Positions 1-9,509 of a stretch of 64,000 nucleotides of DNA are shown here, in pieces (positions within the stretch are counted from its first letter, which is position 1; each line of letters starts with the position of its first letter). The position numbers were made by a program, and so were the translations under genes. The notes beneath the pieces were generated by a model, which saw only the letters and a list, made by a program, of their open reading frames with translations, searched no databases and was not told the origin of the DNA. This DNA is from CAVQBP01 sp963848195. Its GTDB lineage: Bacteria; Bacteroidota; Ignavibacteria; Ignavibacteriales; Ignavibacteriaceae. The stretch lies in the NCBI GenBank assembly GCA_963848195.1, contig CAWKCY010000005.1, positions 248,001-312,000 of the forward strand, given 5' to 3'.

Positions 1-415
1 AACCATTTCTTCCGAATTTTTAGGAGATTTTATTTTTACTCTAACTGTATTAAAATAATTCTGAGTATCTTCATCTGATTTCAAATTCAAAGTTATAAAG
101 CATGATTTAATGTATTCCGGTTTATAGGGAAAGGATATAAGCTTCCGTTTATACATGATATTGACTTTATGTATCATAAAAATACCAATCTGTGAATTGA
201 GATAAATAATCAAATACTTTTTTATTATTTGTATGAAACAAATGAGGGCCATATTTATGAATCAATATTCCATCTTCGTTATAAAAATCATAAGCATTAC
301 CGGCAATATGGTTTCGCTTGTCAACAATCAGAACTTTTTTATTAAGCTGACTCGCAATTCTTTCCGCAAATACAGAACCGGAATAACCGGCACCGACTAT
401 CAAATAGTCATACAT
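1..415 (-). CDS. glf: UDP-galactopyranose mutase, partial, with a frameshift
   Basis: This is the N-terminal part of UDP-galactopyranose mutase, the flavoenzyme that turns UDP-galactopyranose into UDP-galactofuranose for surface glycans. The ATG at 413-415 opens MYDYLIVGAGYSGSVFAE, a FAD-binding GxGxxG fold, followed by the family motifs KRNHIAGNAYD and GPHLFHTN. The frame stops at 167 after FTDWYFYDT. One frame over, the protein continues as IHKVNIMYKRKLISFP and then KIKSPKNSEEMV, and runs off the left edge. Removing one base from the A5 tract near 179-183 restores the family spacing from Trp to His-Lys-Val. The family is about 370 residues long. It sits last in the visible part of a polysaccharide export cluster, after wzx. 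I favour an intact gene with a sequence error over a real pseudogene. Confidence 0.85.
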
Positions 416-490
416 AGAAATATAAATATGGGAGTTTATTTACCACCAGGTTCACTGAGAAGCGCAGAAGAAAATAGAGGTAATACTTTT

Positions 491-530
491 CTGCGTACTC
501 TGCGTTTTCTCTGTTTCCTCTGCGGTTAAA
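491..530. repeat. Degenerate CTCTGCG repeat between wzx and glf
   Basis: Four imperfect copies of a CTCTGCG(TT)-like unit follow one another in the 134-bp gap between wzx and glf. No coding capacity or stable hairpin is apparent. From memory, similar CTCTG-rich strings are common between genes in Bacteroidetes-like genomes, but this was not checked. Confidence 0.45.
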
Positions 531-549
531 TTTTTCTATTATTAAAACT

Positions 550-1830
550 TCATAATTTAAAATTGAATTTTATTCCTTTCCAATCTAATAAATTGATCTT
601 ATTTCTAAACAAAATAATATAGAAAGATGCAGTAATAAAAATTTCAGTAATCAGCCATGATATCGCGGTGCCATTTTCAGAATATACAGGCACTAAAAAT
701 AAATTTAATATTATGCTCATCACAGCTCCTAAAAATGTTAAAAGTAAAAACTGTTTATCCATCTTCAGGTTTATCAATCCCTGGATGCCAAAAACATTGC
801 TTAATCCTATTATTAAAGGAAGAAATGCCATTATCCTTAAGCAGCCTGATGCATCGGCAAATTTATTTCCGAAGATAATCTGTATTATTAAATCTGAAAA
901 GATAAATATTAAAGAAGAAGCAATAAACATGATTATTACTACAATAAAAGTTAATTTTTTGAGTAAAATAATCCCTTCGTTCCTTGATTTATTGATAACA
1001 CTGCTTATTCGCGGAAAGAATGCCTGGTTTAAGGGTCCGAGCAGCAATGCCTGAATAACACTTATTACTTTACCCGATGCAGTAAAATATCCTACATTTA
1101 GATTAGAAGCAAACAAACCCAGAATTACAACATTGCTTGTTGTGTATAAATTAATTGAAACCGAGGATAAGAATAAGTTCCATCCTTCTATAATAGCTTT
1201 TTTTATTTCTTTTATACCGGATAATAAAAAAGTTATCTTAAATACTTTTATAACGTAAATAAAAGCGGCAATTCCAATTATCATTTGTGAAAGGGAAAGG
1301 ATCAGCGGAATTAATAAATAATCATTTTTTTCTCTAATAAATAAAAAAATTGCTGCTCCATAGGATATTTTGATTATGAAATTAAAAAAGGAGAGGCGTG
1401 CCAGCTTTTCCAGACCCTGGAAAAGCCAAACCGGAAGAAAAATATTTCCTATGAGCATTAAATATGTAAAAATGAATAGTTCTTTATCATGATTAAATTT
1501 AGGGATAAAGAAAACCAGGGGTAAAAAGATTAATATGGTAATTAAAAAAAGAAGGAATTTAACTATAATAACGGATGAAAATGTTTCTGATAATTTCTCT
1601 TTGTCATCCCTATTAATGGAGATTTCCCTGGTCGCACTTAAATCAAAGCCGTAATTTATAATTAATGCAAAATATGTTATAAAAGCCAGGGCAAAGTTTA
1701 TAGATCCGTATAATTCCGGTCCGATTATTCTAACTATATACGGTACAACCAGAAGAGGTACAATATAATTTATTACCTGTATGCCGCTTAAGGAAAATAG
1801 ATTGGTTAATAGAATTTTTTTGGTTGACAT
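550..1830 (-). CDS. Wzx-type oligosaccharide flippase
   Basis: A 426-residue, very hydrophobic protein with about twelve predicted membrane spans, of the polysaccharide biosynthesis (MATE/MOP) flippase family. The N-terminus (LFSLSGIQVINYIVPLLVVP) and the segment GPELYGSINFALAF are typical of Wzx proteins, which move lipid-linked repeat units across the inner membrane. The start is ATG at 1828-1830, with no clear Shine-Dalgarno sequence; a perfect hairpin lies 10 bases upstream. It follows wzz and precedes glf on the same strand, so it is probably part of the exopolysaccharide operon. Its sugar substrate cannot be read from sequence. Confidence 0.85.
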   Translation of the reverse strand: MSTKKILLTNLFSLSGIQVINYIVPLLVVPYIVRIIGPELYGSINFALAFITYFALIINYGFDLSATREISINRDDKEKLSETFSSVIIVKFLLFLITILIFLPLVFFIPKFNHDKELFIFTYLMLIGNIFLPVWLFQGLEKLARLSFFNFIIKISYGAAIFLFIREKNDYLLIPLILSLSQMIIGIAAFIYVIKVFKITFLLSGIKEIKKAIIEGWNLFLSSVSINLYTTSNVVILGLFASNLNVGYFTASGKVISVIQALLLGPLNQAFFPRISSVINKSRNEGIILLKKLTFIVVIIMFIASSLIFIFSDLIIQIIFGNKFADASGCLRIMAFLPLIIGLSNVFGIQGLINLKMDKQFLLLTFLGAVMSIILNLFLVPVYSENGTAISWLITEIFITASFYIILFRNKINLLDWKGIKFNFKL

Positions 1831-1840
1831 ATATTCTAAA

Positions 1841-1871
1841 TGTGCCAGTCACCTTTAAGGTGACTGGCACA
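1841..1871. repeat. Perfect 31-nt hairpin (REP-like palindrome)
   Basis: Two 15-base arms are perfectly complementary around a single T (1856). The core is GTGCCAGTCACC / GGTGACTGGCAC. It sits 10 bases upstream of the wzx start codon, inside the presumed operon leader, so it could be a REP-like mobile palindrome or could affect wzx translation. From memory, this core resembles palindromes linked to REP-associated tyrosine transposases; no such transposase is in the window. Confidence 0.8.
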
Positions 1872-1925
1872 TGTCTTTATATATAATCTCACTCCCCTTT
1901 CATAATTCCGTAATATTTTTTTATT

Positions 1926-2922
1926 TCATTCGCGGAACATAAAATATAAAGCACTTAAAAGAATTGAAGTAAACATGATTATTACAAAAATTATTCCTCT
2001 CTTAGGGCCTGCTTTAATAATCGGATCTTTAGCAAGCTCTTTAACATTTAAGACAGGGGTTTCTTTTATTTCATCTATTTTTGCAATTTCCAACTGCTTA
2101 TTTAATTCAATAAAGACTGTCTGCAGAATATCAACATTTCTTAGGAGCCTGCCTTGTTCGAGCATCAATGCTGGAGAAGCAACCAGCCTGTTCTCCTCTC
2201 TAAAATTTTTCAGCTTATTTTCAGCAGCAGATAGTGAATCTTTTACCTGTGCAAGTCTTTTTTGAATATAAAATCTTTGTTCTGAAGCATAAGATTTTCT
2301 TTTGGTTCTTATATAATAATCTAGAGATTCGACAATATTATTTGCCACTAGGGCAGACAGATCAGATTCAGGCATTGTGACTTTAATATTCAAGAACTTT
2401 TGTTATCCTATCAAGATCAGTTGAAAGATGGTTTTTAGATAATTTATCATAGGCTTTAAGAAACATTTTCCTCTGCCGCAGTTTAGGAGGAAGGCTGTTA
2501 TCCGGTTTAATATCAAAATATTGGATTAAATTAACCGAGTCTTTGTATTCATCAGTTAAATATTTTTTATAAATAACCGGCTCTAATACTGATTCACTTG
2601 TAACAAGCACCTGGTAAATTTCAGTAGGAGCACCCTCTCCAACTTTTACACCGGCTAATGCAGCAAGGTCGCTTATTTGTCCCAGACTTGTATTCTTATT
2701 CCCGTATTCGGGCAATATAGTCACAGTACTCTGATAATAGAGAGAGACAACGAAAAATAAAATAATAAGGGAAAGAACAGCAATAGACAGATTTATCCAG
2801 ATAAATTTCCATTTATTCTCTTTCAGCTTTTTAAAATAGGGTCTGGCTGCAGTAACTGTCTTACGAAATTCTTCCTCTGCAGAGAGCTTTGGCTTTTTAG
2901 GAATGTTTGTCTGATCCGGCAT
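1926..2922 (-). CDS. Wzz/chain-length determinant protein, frameshifted
   Basis: Two overlapping frames make one Wzz-family inner-membrane protein of about 331 residues. The first (2922 to about 2395) holds the N-terminal cytoplasmic tail, a membrane span (WINLSIAVLSLIILFFVVSL) and the periplasmic entry. The second (about 2393 to 1926) holds a coiled coil (AENKLKNFREENRLV), a Pro-Ile-Lys segment (DPIIKAGPKRG) and the second membrane span. One extra base around 2393-2405 ends the first frame at ITKVLEY; skipping it gives NIKVTMPESDLSAL, as expected for the family. Wzz proteins set glycan chain length, often with Wza-like exporters, and the SLBB gene ends 8 bases upstream. It is probably one functional gene. 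Confidence 0.8.
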
Positions 2923-2930
2923 TTTATGGC

Positions 2931-5363
2931 TTATTTAGTTAAATTATTTACGGTTAATATTAATATTGCGGTAGATGTAACTACTGCTGCCATATCCCTT
3001 ACAATGGGCCAGAATTTGGATTCCGATTCTATTAGTGTGGGAACAATTATAGTCGATCCTGACTTTATATCAGGGTTGGGTATAAAAAACCATGAAGACG
3101 GTTTCCATTTTTTCCCGTTAGGAAGTACCACAATTTCATAACCTTTGCCGGAATTCTCTGTATATCCTCCTGCCTGATCAACATAATATTGTAAGCTTCC
3201 CCCTTCCATATACGGTACGGATGAAGGGATTCCTACTTCTCCCAGAACATAAACAATACTCGGATCTTTTGGTACAATAAGTGAATCTCCGGGGTCTAAG
3301 GGAATATTGTAGATAGAAGAGGTATCCTCCAGAATATCTTTCCATAAAATGGGTATCCGGTTTGAATATTCCTTCTTGAAAAAATTTCTGTTGTAAATAG
3401 GTATATCCTGTAGTTTTCTTTTTATAGTATCGGGAATTATAACATGCCCGGTATCTGAAAAAATAGGATTTCTCCGGTAAACATACATTCCGTCTGTATA
3501 TGCGGTTGACTTAAACTTCCCTGCTCTTTTAATAAGGTCATAAACCTTTTCCCCTTCATATAAAAGAGTATAGGAACCGGGGAATTGAACTTCGCCTGAA
3601 ATAGAAACAGTCTGGTTAAAAGTTTTTGCAGGATCCCTTCTAATCAAAACACGGTCATAATCGGTTAGGAAGAAGCTTTTATGCATACTATTATCCCAAT
3701 AGTCTTTTGGAAGGGAAACCAGAAATTTCTCAGCATAAATTGTAGGATTTACAGTATCCATCCTGGTTATTTCAATATCCCTGGTAGTAGCGGAATCACT
3801 TAAACCTCCCGCTAAAATAATTAAATCGGTAAGGGTCATATTCTGATATCTTCTATAGCTGCCGGGATATTTTACTGCGCCTGCAATTGCAACTGTTCTT
3901 GAAGGGTAAAACCTTTCAATACTATAAACTTCTACCACATCCCTGTTCTTGAGCACGAGATTGTCCGAAGCTTCTCCATTAAGTGCATTATTCAGATTAA
4001 AGTTAATAACCTTCTGCTTTTCATTAGAAAGAGTTCTTGTAAGGATCGCTTTTGCTCTAAAAGCATCGGGAGATAAACTATCCGCCTTATAGATTAGATC
4101 ACGAACGGTCATAATATTGGAAGATAATTCATAAACACCCGGTTTTCTTACGCTTCCTTTAATTGTTACTCTGTTTTCAGGCCTGGTGTTAATTTTTAAA
4201 ATATTTACTACGTCACCGTCCTCAAGGACATAATTACTGTTCCTTAAATCATTTACTGTAGGAAAATTAAGGTCGATATCCAATATATTATTGGTAAATT
4301 CGTTCCTTTGATCAAATGGAATAATTCTTTCGATATGAACTCTGCCGAAATAAGCATTAAAGTCTAATCCCCCGGCGTATGCAATAAGGTCTTTCAGCAT
4401 ATCCCCCTGCTTTAACTCATAGACAGCCGGGCGGAAAACCTGTCCGGCAAGAGCAACTCTTTTACCTACCGGAGGAACGAAAATAATATCACCATCCTCA
4501 AGCCTAACATCAGTAGATTTATCTCCCTTTGTCAGGTAATCATATAAATCTATTACAGAAATAGTTTGTCCGCTGCGCAGGATTTTAACATTCCTTAAGG
4601 AACCGTTCAAAGTAGGACCGCCTGAATAATAGAGAGCGGTAAAAGAAGTTGAAAGGGAAGGGAGAGTATAACCGCCGGGTTTACTAACTTCTCCCAATAC
4701 ATAAACTTTTACGGTTCTTAAAGTTCCGGTTGATACATCCAAATTAGTTCTGGCTTCACCGTTAGCCGAAGCATTCAAGGAGGAATAAGTTTTGGATAAG
4801 ATATTAAAAAGTTTTTGCCTTAAACCCTGAATGCTCAATCCGTTAACATTAATCAATCCGACATCGGGGATATAAATATTTCCTTCTTTGCTTACCGTCA
4901 GAGTTCTCTCCAATTGAGTTTCTCCCCACATAGTTATAATTATTTCATCTCCGGGGCCGACAACATAATTAGCGGGAACGGGTACATTTAGAGAAGTCTC
5001 AAAGGCTGTAGGCGATGTTGAAAAGATATTATATCCAAAAGCAGGGAGGCTATCGGCGTGTGTTCTTCCCTTAAACGCCGGAACAAAGTAAGATTCCGGT
5101 GGTTTGTTTACGGGAGGAACAATTTTAGGGCTTTCGGATTTTTCTTTTTCCTTTGATTCTCTGTTTGAACCTGAAGTTGACTGCGGCAATTGTGTTTGAA
5201 CATTCTGCATCTGCTGAAGCTTTAAATAATCTTCAAGAGAAAAGCCCATCTCCTGTGCTTTTTTCTTCAGCTCCTCCTGAGTCATATTGTCTATCTGGGA
5301 ATGCAGTAAGCTTAAAGGTATAGCAATTAAAAGGACAGCAATTAACAAAAAATATTTAATCAT
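2931..5363 (-). CDS. Polysaccharide export protein with multiple SLBB domains (Wza-like)
   Basis: About 810 residues. A signal peptide (MIKYFLLIAVLLIAIP) is followed by a Gln/Ser-rich linker, a Poly_export domain (NYVVGPGDEIIITMWGE, about residues 130-200), then about six SLBB repeats recognisable from GEVSKPGGY, GQVFRPAVY, GSVRKPGVY, GAVKYPGSY, GEVQFPGSY and GEVGIPSSV, and a C-terminal hydrophobic segment (MAAVVTSTAILILTV). Such proteins form the periplasmic and outer-membrane channel for capsule or exopolysaccharide. I chose the ATG at 5361-5363, which starts the signal peptide and has GGAG just upstream, over a TTG three codons earlier. wzz follows after 8 bases, so co-expression is likely. 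Confidence 0.85.
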   Translation of the reverse strand: MIKYFLLIAVLLIAIPLSLLHSQIDNMTQEELKKKAQEMGFSLEDYLKLQQMQNVQTQLPQSTSGSNRESKEKEKSESPKIVPPVNKPPESYFVPAFKGRTHADSLPAFGYNIFSTSPTAFETSLNVPVPANYVVGPGDEIIITMWGETQLERTLTVSKEGNIYIPDVGLINVNGLSIQGLRQKLFNILSKTYSSLNASANGEARTNLDVSTGTLRTVKVYVLGEVSKPGGYTLPSLSTSFTALYYSGGPTLNGSLRNVKILRSGQTISVIDLYDYLTKGDKSTDVRLEDGDIIFVPPVGKRVALAGQVFRPAVYELKQGDMLKDLIAYAGGLDFNAYFGRVHIERIIPFDQRNEFTNNILDIDLNFPTVNDLRNSNYVLEDGDVVNILKINTRPENRVTIKGSVRKPGVYELSSNIMTVRDLIYKADSLSPDAFRAKAILTRTLSNEKQKVINFNLNNALNGEASDNLVLKNRDVVEVYSIERFYPSRTVAIAGAVKYPGSYRRYQNMTLTDLIILAGGLSDSATTRDIEITRMDTVNPTIYAEKFLVSLPKDYWDNSMHKSFFLTDYDRVLIRRDPAKTFNQTVSISGEVQFPGSYTLLYEGEKVYDLIKRAGKFKSTAYTDGMYVYRRNPIFSDTGHVIIPDTIKRKLQDIPIYNRNFFKKEYSNRIPILWKDILEDTSSIYNIPLDPGDSLIVPKDPSIVYVLGEVGIPSSVPYMEGGSLQYYVDQAGGYTENSGKGYEIVVLPNGKKWKPSSWFFIPNPDIKSGSTIIVPTLIESESKFWPIVRDMAAVVTSTAILILTVNNLTK

Positions 5364-5422
5364 ATACTCCAAATTACTAAATAGTAATTGAAAAAATAAG
5401 CTTTCTGGAATTCCTAAACAAG

Positions 5423-5503
5423 TTGGTCAATGGTCAATTAGTCATTAGTCATTGGTCAATAGTCATTGGTCAATGGTCATTGGTCATTGGTCATTGGTCA
5501 TTA
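5423..5503. repeat. Heptanucleotide tandem repeat (TTGGTCA)
   Basis: About eleven near-perfect copies of a 7-base unit TTGGTCA, with variants ATGGTCA, TTAGTCA and ATAGTCA, run up to the corrected stop codon of the wzi-like gene (5501-5503). The unit is not a multiple of three. It fills most of the gap between the SLBB gene and the wzi-like gene. Confidence 0.85.
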
Positions 5504-7173
5504 GAATCCATAGTGTGCGGAGATTGACAGATTCGTTTATATTTGTATTTTCGAAGTTTCCGGGGGTTTGTTCGTTTGAAATTTGGCTTACTTTGTAATT
5601 TAATTCGAAATTCAAATCGTGAATCAATTCATATTTAATATTAATGCCGAAATATTTGTAATAGTTTTTTAAACCGAACAGGAAGGGGGGCTGGTTTTTT
5701 TTATATTGTCCGCTGTAATCAGAGCTTCCCTTCCGGATATATTCACTCCATAGATCAGCTTGAAGTCCTCTTATAAATCTATAGTTGAAATTTAAATAGA
5801 AGAGATCGGCATTATGACCTATCCAATCTCCCAATAAATAAGAAGAGCTGGTATAGGTTTGGGCGGGATCGTGATGACCGTATACGTAGGGATTAATTCT
5901 TGTATATTCAGTAGTAAAAGTCAGGTTATCGATAGGCAAATCAGTAACTGATAATCCAACAGTGCATGGCTAATTGCGGTCTTAACCTTTTATCATCCAG
6001 CGAACTTCCTATAGTTGAGGGATCAACAAAAGGGCTTCCATTAATGCCTTTTAGGGTTAATTCATCAATGAATACAGTACCATATAGATGGGTGTTTTTA
6101 ATATGATTTTTTGAACTTACAGAAAAGAAAATCTGTGAATTTGCATCCCCCGGTTTATCGTGCCGGTTACTTATCCAATCATCAGCCAGATAAAAACACA
6201 TAAAGGGCATCAAATACAATGGCTCCATCCTATAACTATAGACTATTGATTCGCCTATAGTAAGATCCAGACCATTTAACGGAGTGACAGTAAGAGCATG
6301 AAATGCATAATATTTATTTACAAATATATCCCTTCTGTATACCATCAGAAATAAGGTATCTATTACATCTGAAGAAAGCCATGCATGGAAATAGGAAAAA
6401 TTAAGCCATTTAACAGGGTTCAGGTGAATTCGAAAATAAGGGAAGGAAGGGGCTTTGTTAGAAAGGACGATATTACCGCTTTTGGCATATCCATATTCAA
6501 TATAATCTTTTGCTACTTCGGCATCTCCCCATTTCCAGTCATATGAAATTGTGGAGTTGACATCGCTGTAATCAATATTTTTTCCATAATCATGCTTTGA
6601 AACTATAGCTCCGGTTTCAGGCGTAAAATCTTTTTTTGAATCAACGCTGTTCCCCTGTTCATTATTTGTCTTATATTCAAAGCTTACACCGATACTATTT
6701 AAAAAATAGCTAAAGCCATATATTCCAAACCAGGAATGAGTATTCCTATCTGCACCTGGATAGGAAATTTGATAGCCGGCAATTGGAGAAGCTCCGAATT
6801 TAAATATTTTGTCACTATATGAGAACATTCTGTATCTTTTAGCTATATTTTTTCCGGAGTCAGCCGTAGTATCAGCATTATCTTCACTTCCTGTAAAATT
6901 TTCTATCTCCATCCAGTATTCTTTTTTGTAAAATTCAAGTTCTTCTTTTTCAAGCGGGGATAGCAAATCAGCTTTATTTTGAGCTTCAATAAGCTTTCCG
7001 GAAATATATTTTCTAGAGACAGGTTTAACCAGGTCATCAAATTCTAGAATACCTTTCTGGCTTAATCTTTCGAGGTATAAATAAATATCGTTGGAGAGCT
7101 GTTCATGGACAATTTGAGCTTTTAATGTGGTCAGGACAAAAATTACCAGTAGGGATATTATATATTTTTTCAT
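5501..7173 (-). CDS. Wzi-like capsule assembly outer-membrane protein, second copy, two frameshifts
   Basis: This is a paralogue of the gene at 7682-9352, of the capsule assembly Wzi family (outer-membrane beta-barrel). Shared blocks include NDIYLYLERLSQKGI, VKPVSRKYI, LSNKAPSFP, NRHDKPGDANSQIFFSVS and EYTRINPYVYGHHDPAQ. The frame breaks near 5964 (after RLRPQLAM) and again near 5519 (after INESVNL). Removing one base at each point gives TVGLSVTDLPIDNLTF and the ending AHYGF with stop 5501-5503. The corrected protein is then 556 residues, exactly the length of its paralogue. The start is ATG 7171-7173, opening signal peptide MKKYIISLLVIFVL. The frameshifts are probably errors. Confidence 0.82.
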
Positions 7174-7681
7174 CTGAATTTTAATGCTGAATTTATGCAA
7201 GAATCGTATTGCTCACTATTATTAAACAAAATGCAAGCCAATGAAGTGTTTTATTATTTGAATTAAAAAAGGAGTGTAATTAAGAAGCGATCATTCTCAG
7301 TTTGCGAAACTTATAGTATATTTTAAGAAAGGAAAGCGAATAGGGGGAATAGCACGCTGATGACGCAGATTTAACAGATTTTCACTGATTTTTAAGGTGA
7401 AAATTACTGTTTGGACATCCTCTTAATGATATTCATCAGGTCTTTAGGGGCTGTGTGAAAATTCAAATTGTAAAGCGATTCTCCGAATCCCAATGCGAAT
7501 TTTGATTGAATTTATAATAAGTTAAACGAAACAGAGTTTCGTTCTACACTTTTCATACAGGCTCTTTAGTGGTTGTGTAAAGATAGAGAAGAATCACTGA
7601 GGGAACTTAATTTTCTTTTCAAACATCAATGGATAAATCCATTGTTAATGATATTTATGCAGGCTGTAATGCGCTTTGCTA
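7174..7681. other. Intergenic space between the wzi-like paralogues
   Basis: About 500 bases without a supportable gene; a 67-codon plus-strand frame at 7573-7776 overlaps the next gene and has no family features. The stretch holds degenerate repeat-like strings (GATTTAACAGATTTTCACTG around 7367-7392), a CGAAAC hairpin, and two copies in opposite orientation of a GAGCCTGTGTGAAAAGT-like motif (near 7450 and 7548). Confidence 0.6.
7525..7543. repeat. CGAAAC hairpin element
   Basis: Arms AACGAAAC and GTTTCGTT are perfectly complementary around a 3-base loop AGA. The same core recurs at 18233-18249 next to the RES-Xre operon, so it belongs to a dispersed repeat family and not to one gene. Confidence 0.7.
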
Positions 7682-9352
7682 TTATAGGCCATAATAAACA
7701 AGAAAAGAAAATTCATTTACATGATTTTTTTGAAATGAACCGTCACTTTGTTCGTGGGATTCATAGTTTATTCTAAACCTTGTTTCAAAATTCAGTTCAT
7801 GAATCCATTCGTATTTTAAGTTCAGGCCGAAGTATTTGTAATAATCTTTAAGTCCGAATAAGAAGGGGGGCTGGGGATTTATATATTGGCCGCTGTAATC
7901 GGAACTTCCTTTACGGATATATTCTCCCCACGCAGTTGCCTGGAATCCTCTTAAAATTCTATAGTTGAGTTCAAGATATATAAGATCAGAATTCTGCCCT
8001 ATCCAGTGTCCCATTAAATAAGAAGAATTAGTATAAGTCTGTGCCGGATCGTGGTGCCCGTAAACAAAGGGATTAATTCTTGTATATTCTGCAGTAAAGC
8101 TTAAATTATCTATTGGTATGTCAACAGAAGATAAACCAAGTGTATATCCCAGCTGTGTTCGAGTACGCCTGCTACTAAACGAATCTATTATATTATTGCC
8201 GTCAATAAAGAGAGTACCGCTAATTCCGCTGAGAGTTAATTCATCAATAAAAATTGTACTATAAAGATGGGTATTTTTGAGATGGTTTTTTGAACTTACG
8301 GAGAAAAAGATTTGAGAATTAGCATCGCCGGGTTTATCGTGTCTATTACTTAAGAAATCATCGGCATAATAATAAAACATAAAGGGCATTAAATAAACAA
8401 ATTCGAGCTTATCGCTGTAAACAACCGATTCACCCAACGAAATATCCAGGCCTTTTAACGGAGTAACTACAAATGAATGCCAGGCAAAATATTTATTTAT
8501 ATAAATATCCCTTTTATACTGTTCAAGTTTTGCAGAATCAATTACATTTGATGAAAGGAAGGCATGGAAATAATAAAATTTAAACCAGTCGACAGGATTT
8601 AGCATAATCTTAATAAACGGGAAGGAGGGAGCTTTATTTGATAAGACCAGGTTTCCGCTTTTAGCGTAACCATAAGTGATAAAATCTTTAGCTAAAACCG
8701 CATTTCCCCATTTCCAATCGAAAGACACCATAGATTTAACTTCACTGTAATCCATATCTTCCCCATATTTGTGTATTACAGGAATAATACCGGTTTCCGG
8801 TGTAAAGCTTTTTTTTATATCCAGATCGGATCCATGTTCATTATTCGATCTGAAATCCAGGCTTACACCGATATAATCAGAGAAATATCCGGCGGTATAA
8901 AAACCCATCCATGAATGGATATTGCGGTTTCTTCCCGGAAAGTCCATCTGATAGCCGATTATCGGGCTGACATTTAGCTTGAATATTTTGTCGCTATAGG
9001 AAAATAAGCGGTACCTATCAAGACTATCCTTACCAAAAAAAGTTAAATACTTCTTATCTTCATTCTTTTTATCGAATCCTTCAATTTCAAGGAAGTAGTC
9101 TTTTTTATAGAATTCAAGCTCTTCTTTTTCCAGGCTGTTAAGCATCTGAATTTTATTTCCGGCTTCAATAATTTTACCGGCGATATATTTTCGTGATACC
9201 GGCTTAACAAGGTCGTTAAACACAATTATACCCTTACTGCTTAGCCGGTCTAAAAATGAATAAACATCATTATCCAATGGTTCATATACAACCTGAGCCC
9301 TGGCTGAGATAATACAAACAGATATTATAAAAACTGATAAGGTTAATTTCAT
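7682..9352 (-). CDS. Wzi-like capsule assembly outer-membrane protein, first copy
   Basis: An intact 556-residue protein with signal peptide MKLTLSVFIISVCIISARAQ. An N-terminal helical region (NDVYSFLDRLSSKGI, VKPVSRKYIAGKI) precedes a long stretch rich in aromatic beta-strands, ending in YYGL as outer-membrane barrels often do. I assign it to the capsule assembly Wzi family, whose members help anchor capsule or exopolysaccharide at the cell surface. It is clearly homologous along its whole length to the next gene downstream (5501-7173) and to nothing else in the window. The pair probably arose by tandem duplication and leads into the SLBB/wzz/wzx export genes. Confidence 0.8.
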   Translation of the reverse strand: MKLTLSVFIISVCIISARAQVVYEPLDNDVYSFLDRLSSKGIIVFNDLVKPVSRKYIAGKIIEAGNKIQMLNSLEKEELEFYKKDYFLEIEGFDKKNEDKKYLTFFGKDSLDRYRLFSYSDKIFKLNVSPIIGYQMDFPGRNRNIHSWMGFYTAGYFSDYIGVSLDFRSNNEHGSDLDIKKSFTPETGIIPVIHKYGEDMDYSEVKSMVSFDWKWGNAVLAKDFITYGYAKSGNLVLSNKAPSFPFIKIMLNPVDWFKFYYFHAFLSSNVIDSAKLEQYKRDIYINKYFAWHSFVVTPLKGLDISLGESVVYSDKLEFVYLMPFMFYYYADDFLSNRHDKPGDANSQIFFSVSSKNHLKNTHLYSTIFIDELTLSGISGTLFIDGNNIIDSFSSRRTRTQLGYTLGLSSVDIPIDNLSFTAEYTRINPFVYGHHDPAQTYTNSSYLMGHWIGQNSDLIYLELNYRILRGFQATAWGEYIRKGSSDYSGQYINPQPPFLFGLKDYYKYFGLNLKYEWIHELNFETRFRINYESHEQSDGSFQKNHVNEFSFLVYYGL

Positions 9353-9402
9353 TTATAAATTAAAATGTATGAGGATAGCACTCCTAAAAATAAAGAATAT
9401 GT

Positions 9403-9499
9403 CACTCCTAACGGAGTGCAATGTTCTGTGGTTTAATATAATTCTACAAATATTTCACTCCTCCGGAGTGAAGAAAAGGAATCGAACTCCAAGGAGTTC
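9403..9499. repeat. Three ACTCC...GGAGT palindromes
   Basis: Three short palindromes with a common core lie within 97 bases: CACTCC-TAAC-GGAGTG (9403-9418), TTCACTCC-TCC-GGAGTGAA (9454-9472) and GAACTCCAAGGAGTTC (9484-9499, a perfect 16-base palindrome). They fill the gap between the DUF885 gene and the first wzi-like gene. No T-tract follows, so they do not look like standard terminators. Confidence 0.75.
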
Positions 9500-9509
9500 T
9501 ATATATATA

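Noticed and set aside
7573..7776. A 67-codon plus-strand frame in the gap between wzi-like genes
   Set aside because: It overlaps the 3' end of a real gene, shows no motifs and begins in a repeat-rich stretch.
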